Positions 38,534 to 38,807 of a stretch of 38,807 bases of DNA are shown here, in pieces (within the stretch, counting starts at the first letter, position 1; every line of letters starts with the position of its first letter). The notes below the pieces were generated by a model. That model made no database searches. It had not been told where the DNA came from and saw nothing but the letters and a program-made list of their open reading frames with translations. The DNA comes from Clostridia bacterium (GTDB lineage Bacteria > Bacillota > Clostridia > Christensenellales > Borkfalkiaceae), in NCBI GenBank assembly GCA_900770945.1, contig CAAGME010000038.1:1-38807 (forward strand). Direction: 5' to 3'. The position numbers and the translations under genes are program-made.

Positions 38534-38807
38534 TTTTATTCCGCCGCTTTTGAGTAAATTACTGCACAATATTTTTGTGCAGTTTGTACAAGTCAAAGGG
38601 CGTTGTTTTATTTATTATGCTTATAATCGGCAAAATCGGCTAAAATATGATTATTTTTGATATAAGCAGAAGTTATGACAAAACAACGTAAGAGCGAAGC
38701 GTTAGCCGCTATTGCGTTGGTTTTGGAATAACGTAGTGCGGTATCAAAAACAACGTGAACGGAAAACCCGATTTCAATTTCTTTCTTTGTACGTTATTTT
38801 TGATATA
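38534..38807. other. Intergenic region at the right edge with hairpins
   Basis: No gene can be supported here. A perfect hairpin (ACTGCACAA at 38561-38569 with 38575-38583, five-base loop) lies about 30 bases upstream of the xpt -35 box and could be an operator, or the terminator of a gene beyond the window. An imperfect 12-pair stem (38685-38696 with 38707-38718) follows. TTATTTTTGATATA occurs at 38651-38664 and again at 38794-38807. Confidence 0.5.

Noticed and set aside
38479..38807. Purine riboswitch upstream of xpt
   Set aside because: No aptamer-like three-way junction or conserved loop sequences were found, and the predicted leader is too short.
1..38807. CRISPR arrays, insertion sequences, intact prophage genes, rRNA
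   Set aside because: No regularly spaced repeats, transposase frames, phage structural genes or rRNA sequence were found on either strand. The short repeats seen are tandem or paired units without spacers.

Overview
The window looks like chromosomal DNA of an uncultured anaerobic Clostridia-type Firmicute. The grounds are a complete Rnf complex in the clostridial order C-D-G-E-A-B, AGGAGG-like ribosome sites with several TTG starts, consensus TTGACA-17-TATAAT promoters, lipoprotein signals, a LytTR/GHKL two-component pair and a clostridial-style secreted protein. The lineage below class level is an inference. Every gene I can support lies on the minus strand, so transcription runs from high to low coordinates. 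The plus-strand open frames are shadows.

Layout from right to left. (1) 38532-32546: a purine salvage and uptake operon, with xanthine phosphoribosyltransferase, a BMP-family lipoprotein, a double ABC ATPase and two permeases. It starts at a strong promoter and ends at a terminator. (2) 32500-30088: an M42 metallopeptidase and an unknown lipoprotein. (3) 30042-29866: a tRNA-Gly(CCC) with its own promoter and terminator and an odd T-loop. (4) 29598-28853: a HigB/HigA-type toxin-antitoxin pair with a perfect promoter and an operator-like palindrome. The toxin frame is broken. (5) 28676-21372: apbE, a NusG-domain-II protein, a Gx-transporter/HepS-like membrane protein, then rnfCDGEAB. ApbE is the expected flavin transferase for the threonines seen in RnfG and RnfD. 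(6) 21371-21052: a 320-base intergenic region with strong nested inverted repeats. (7) 21051-15236: a patatin-like protein, aroC, a fused aroA-aroE, aroQ and aroK, then an exo/endonuclease-phosphatase lipoprotein. The five aro activities cover every step from dehydroquinate to chorismate. (8) 15200-6799: a type I restriction-modification operon in the order hsdM, DUF4145-like protein, hsdS, eight-pass membrane protein, hsdR. All five genes overlap. hsdM has an in-frame TAA and hsdS is frameshifted, so the system looks inactive or the sequence has errors there. (9) 6704-5976: a small acetyltransferase gene whose leader holds two copies of a hairpin repeat. (10) 5873-3709: an AgrA/AgrC-like regulator and kinase. 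(11) 3620-2268: a DUF4143-type ATPase. (12) 2176-1: a tiny EDVITTS protein followed by a large secreted surface protein that runs off the left edge.

The most promising leads for something undescribed are the membrane protein and zinc-ribbon DUF4145 protein embedded between the subunits of the type I system, the EDVITTS mini-protein paired with a surface protein, the AroA-AroE fusion, the structured region upstream of the patatin/aro operon, and the three in-frame copies of the 3' end of the HepS-like gene. No CRISPR array, insertion sequence or intact prophage gene was seen.
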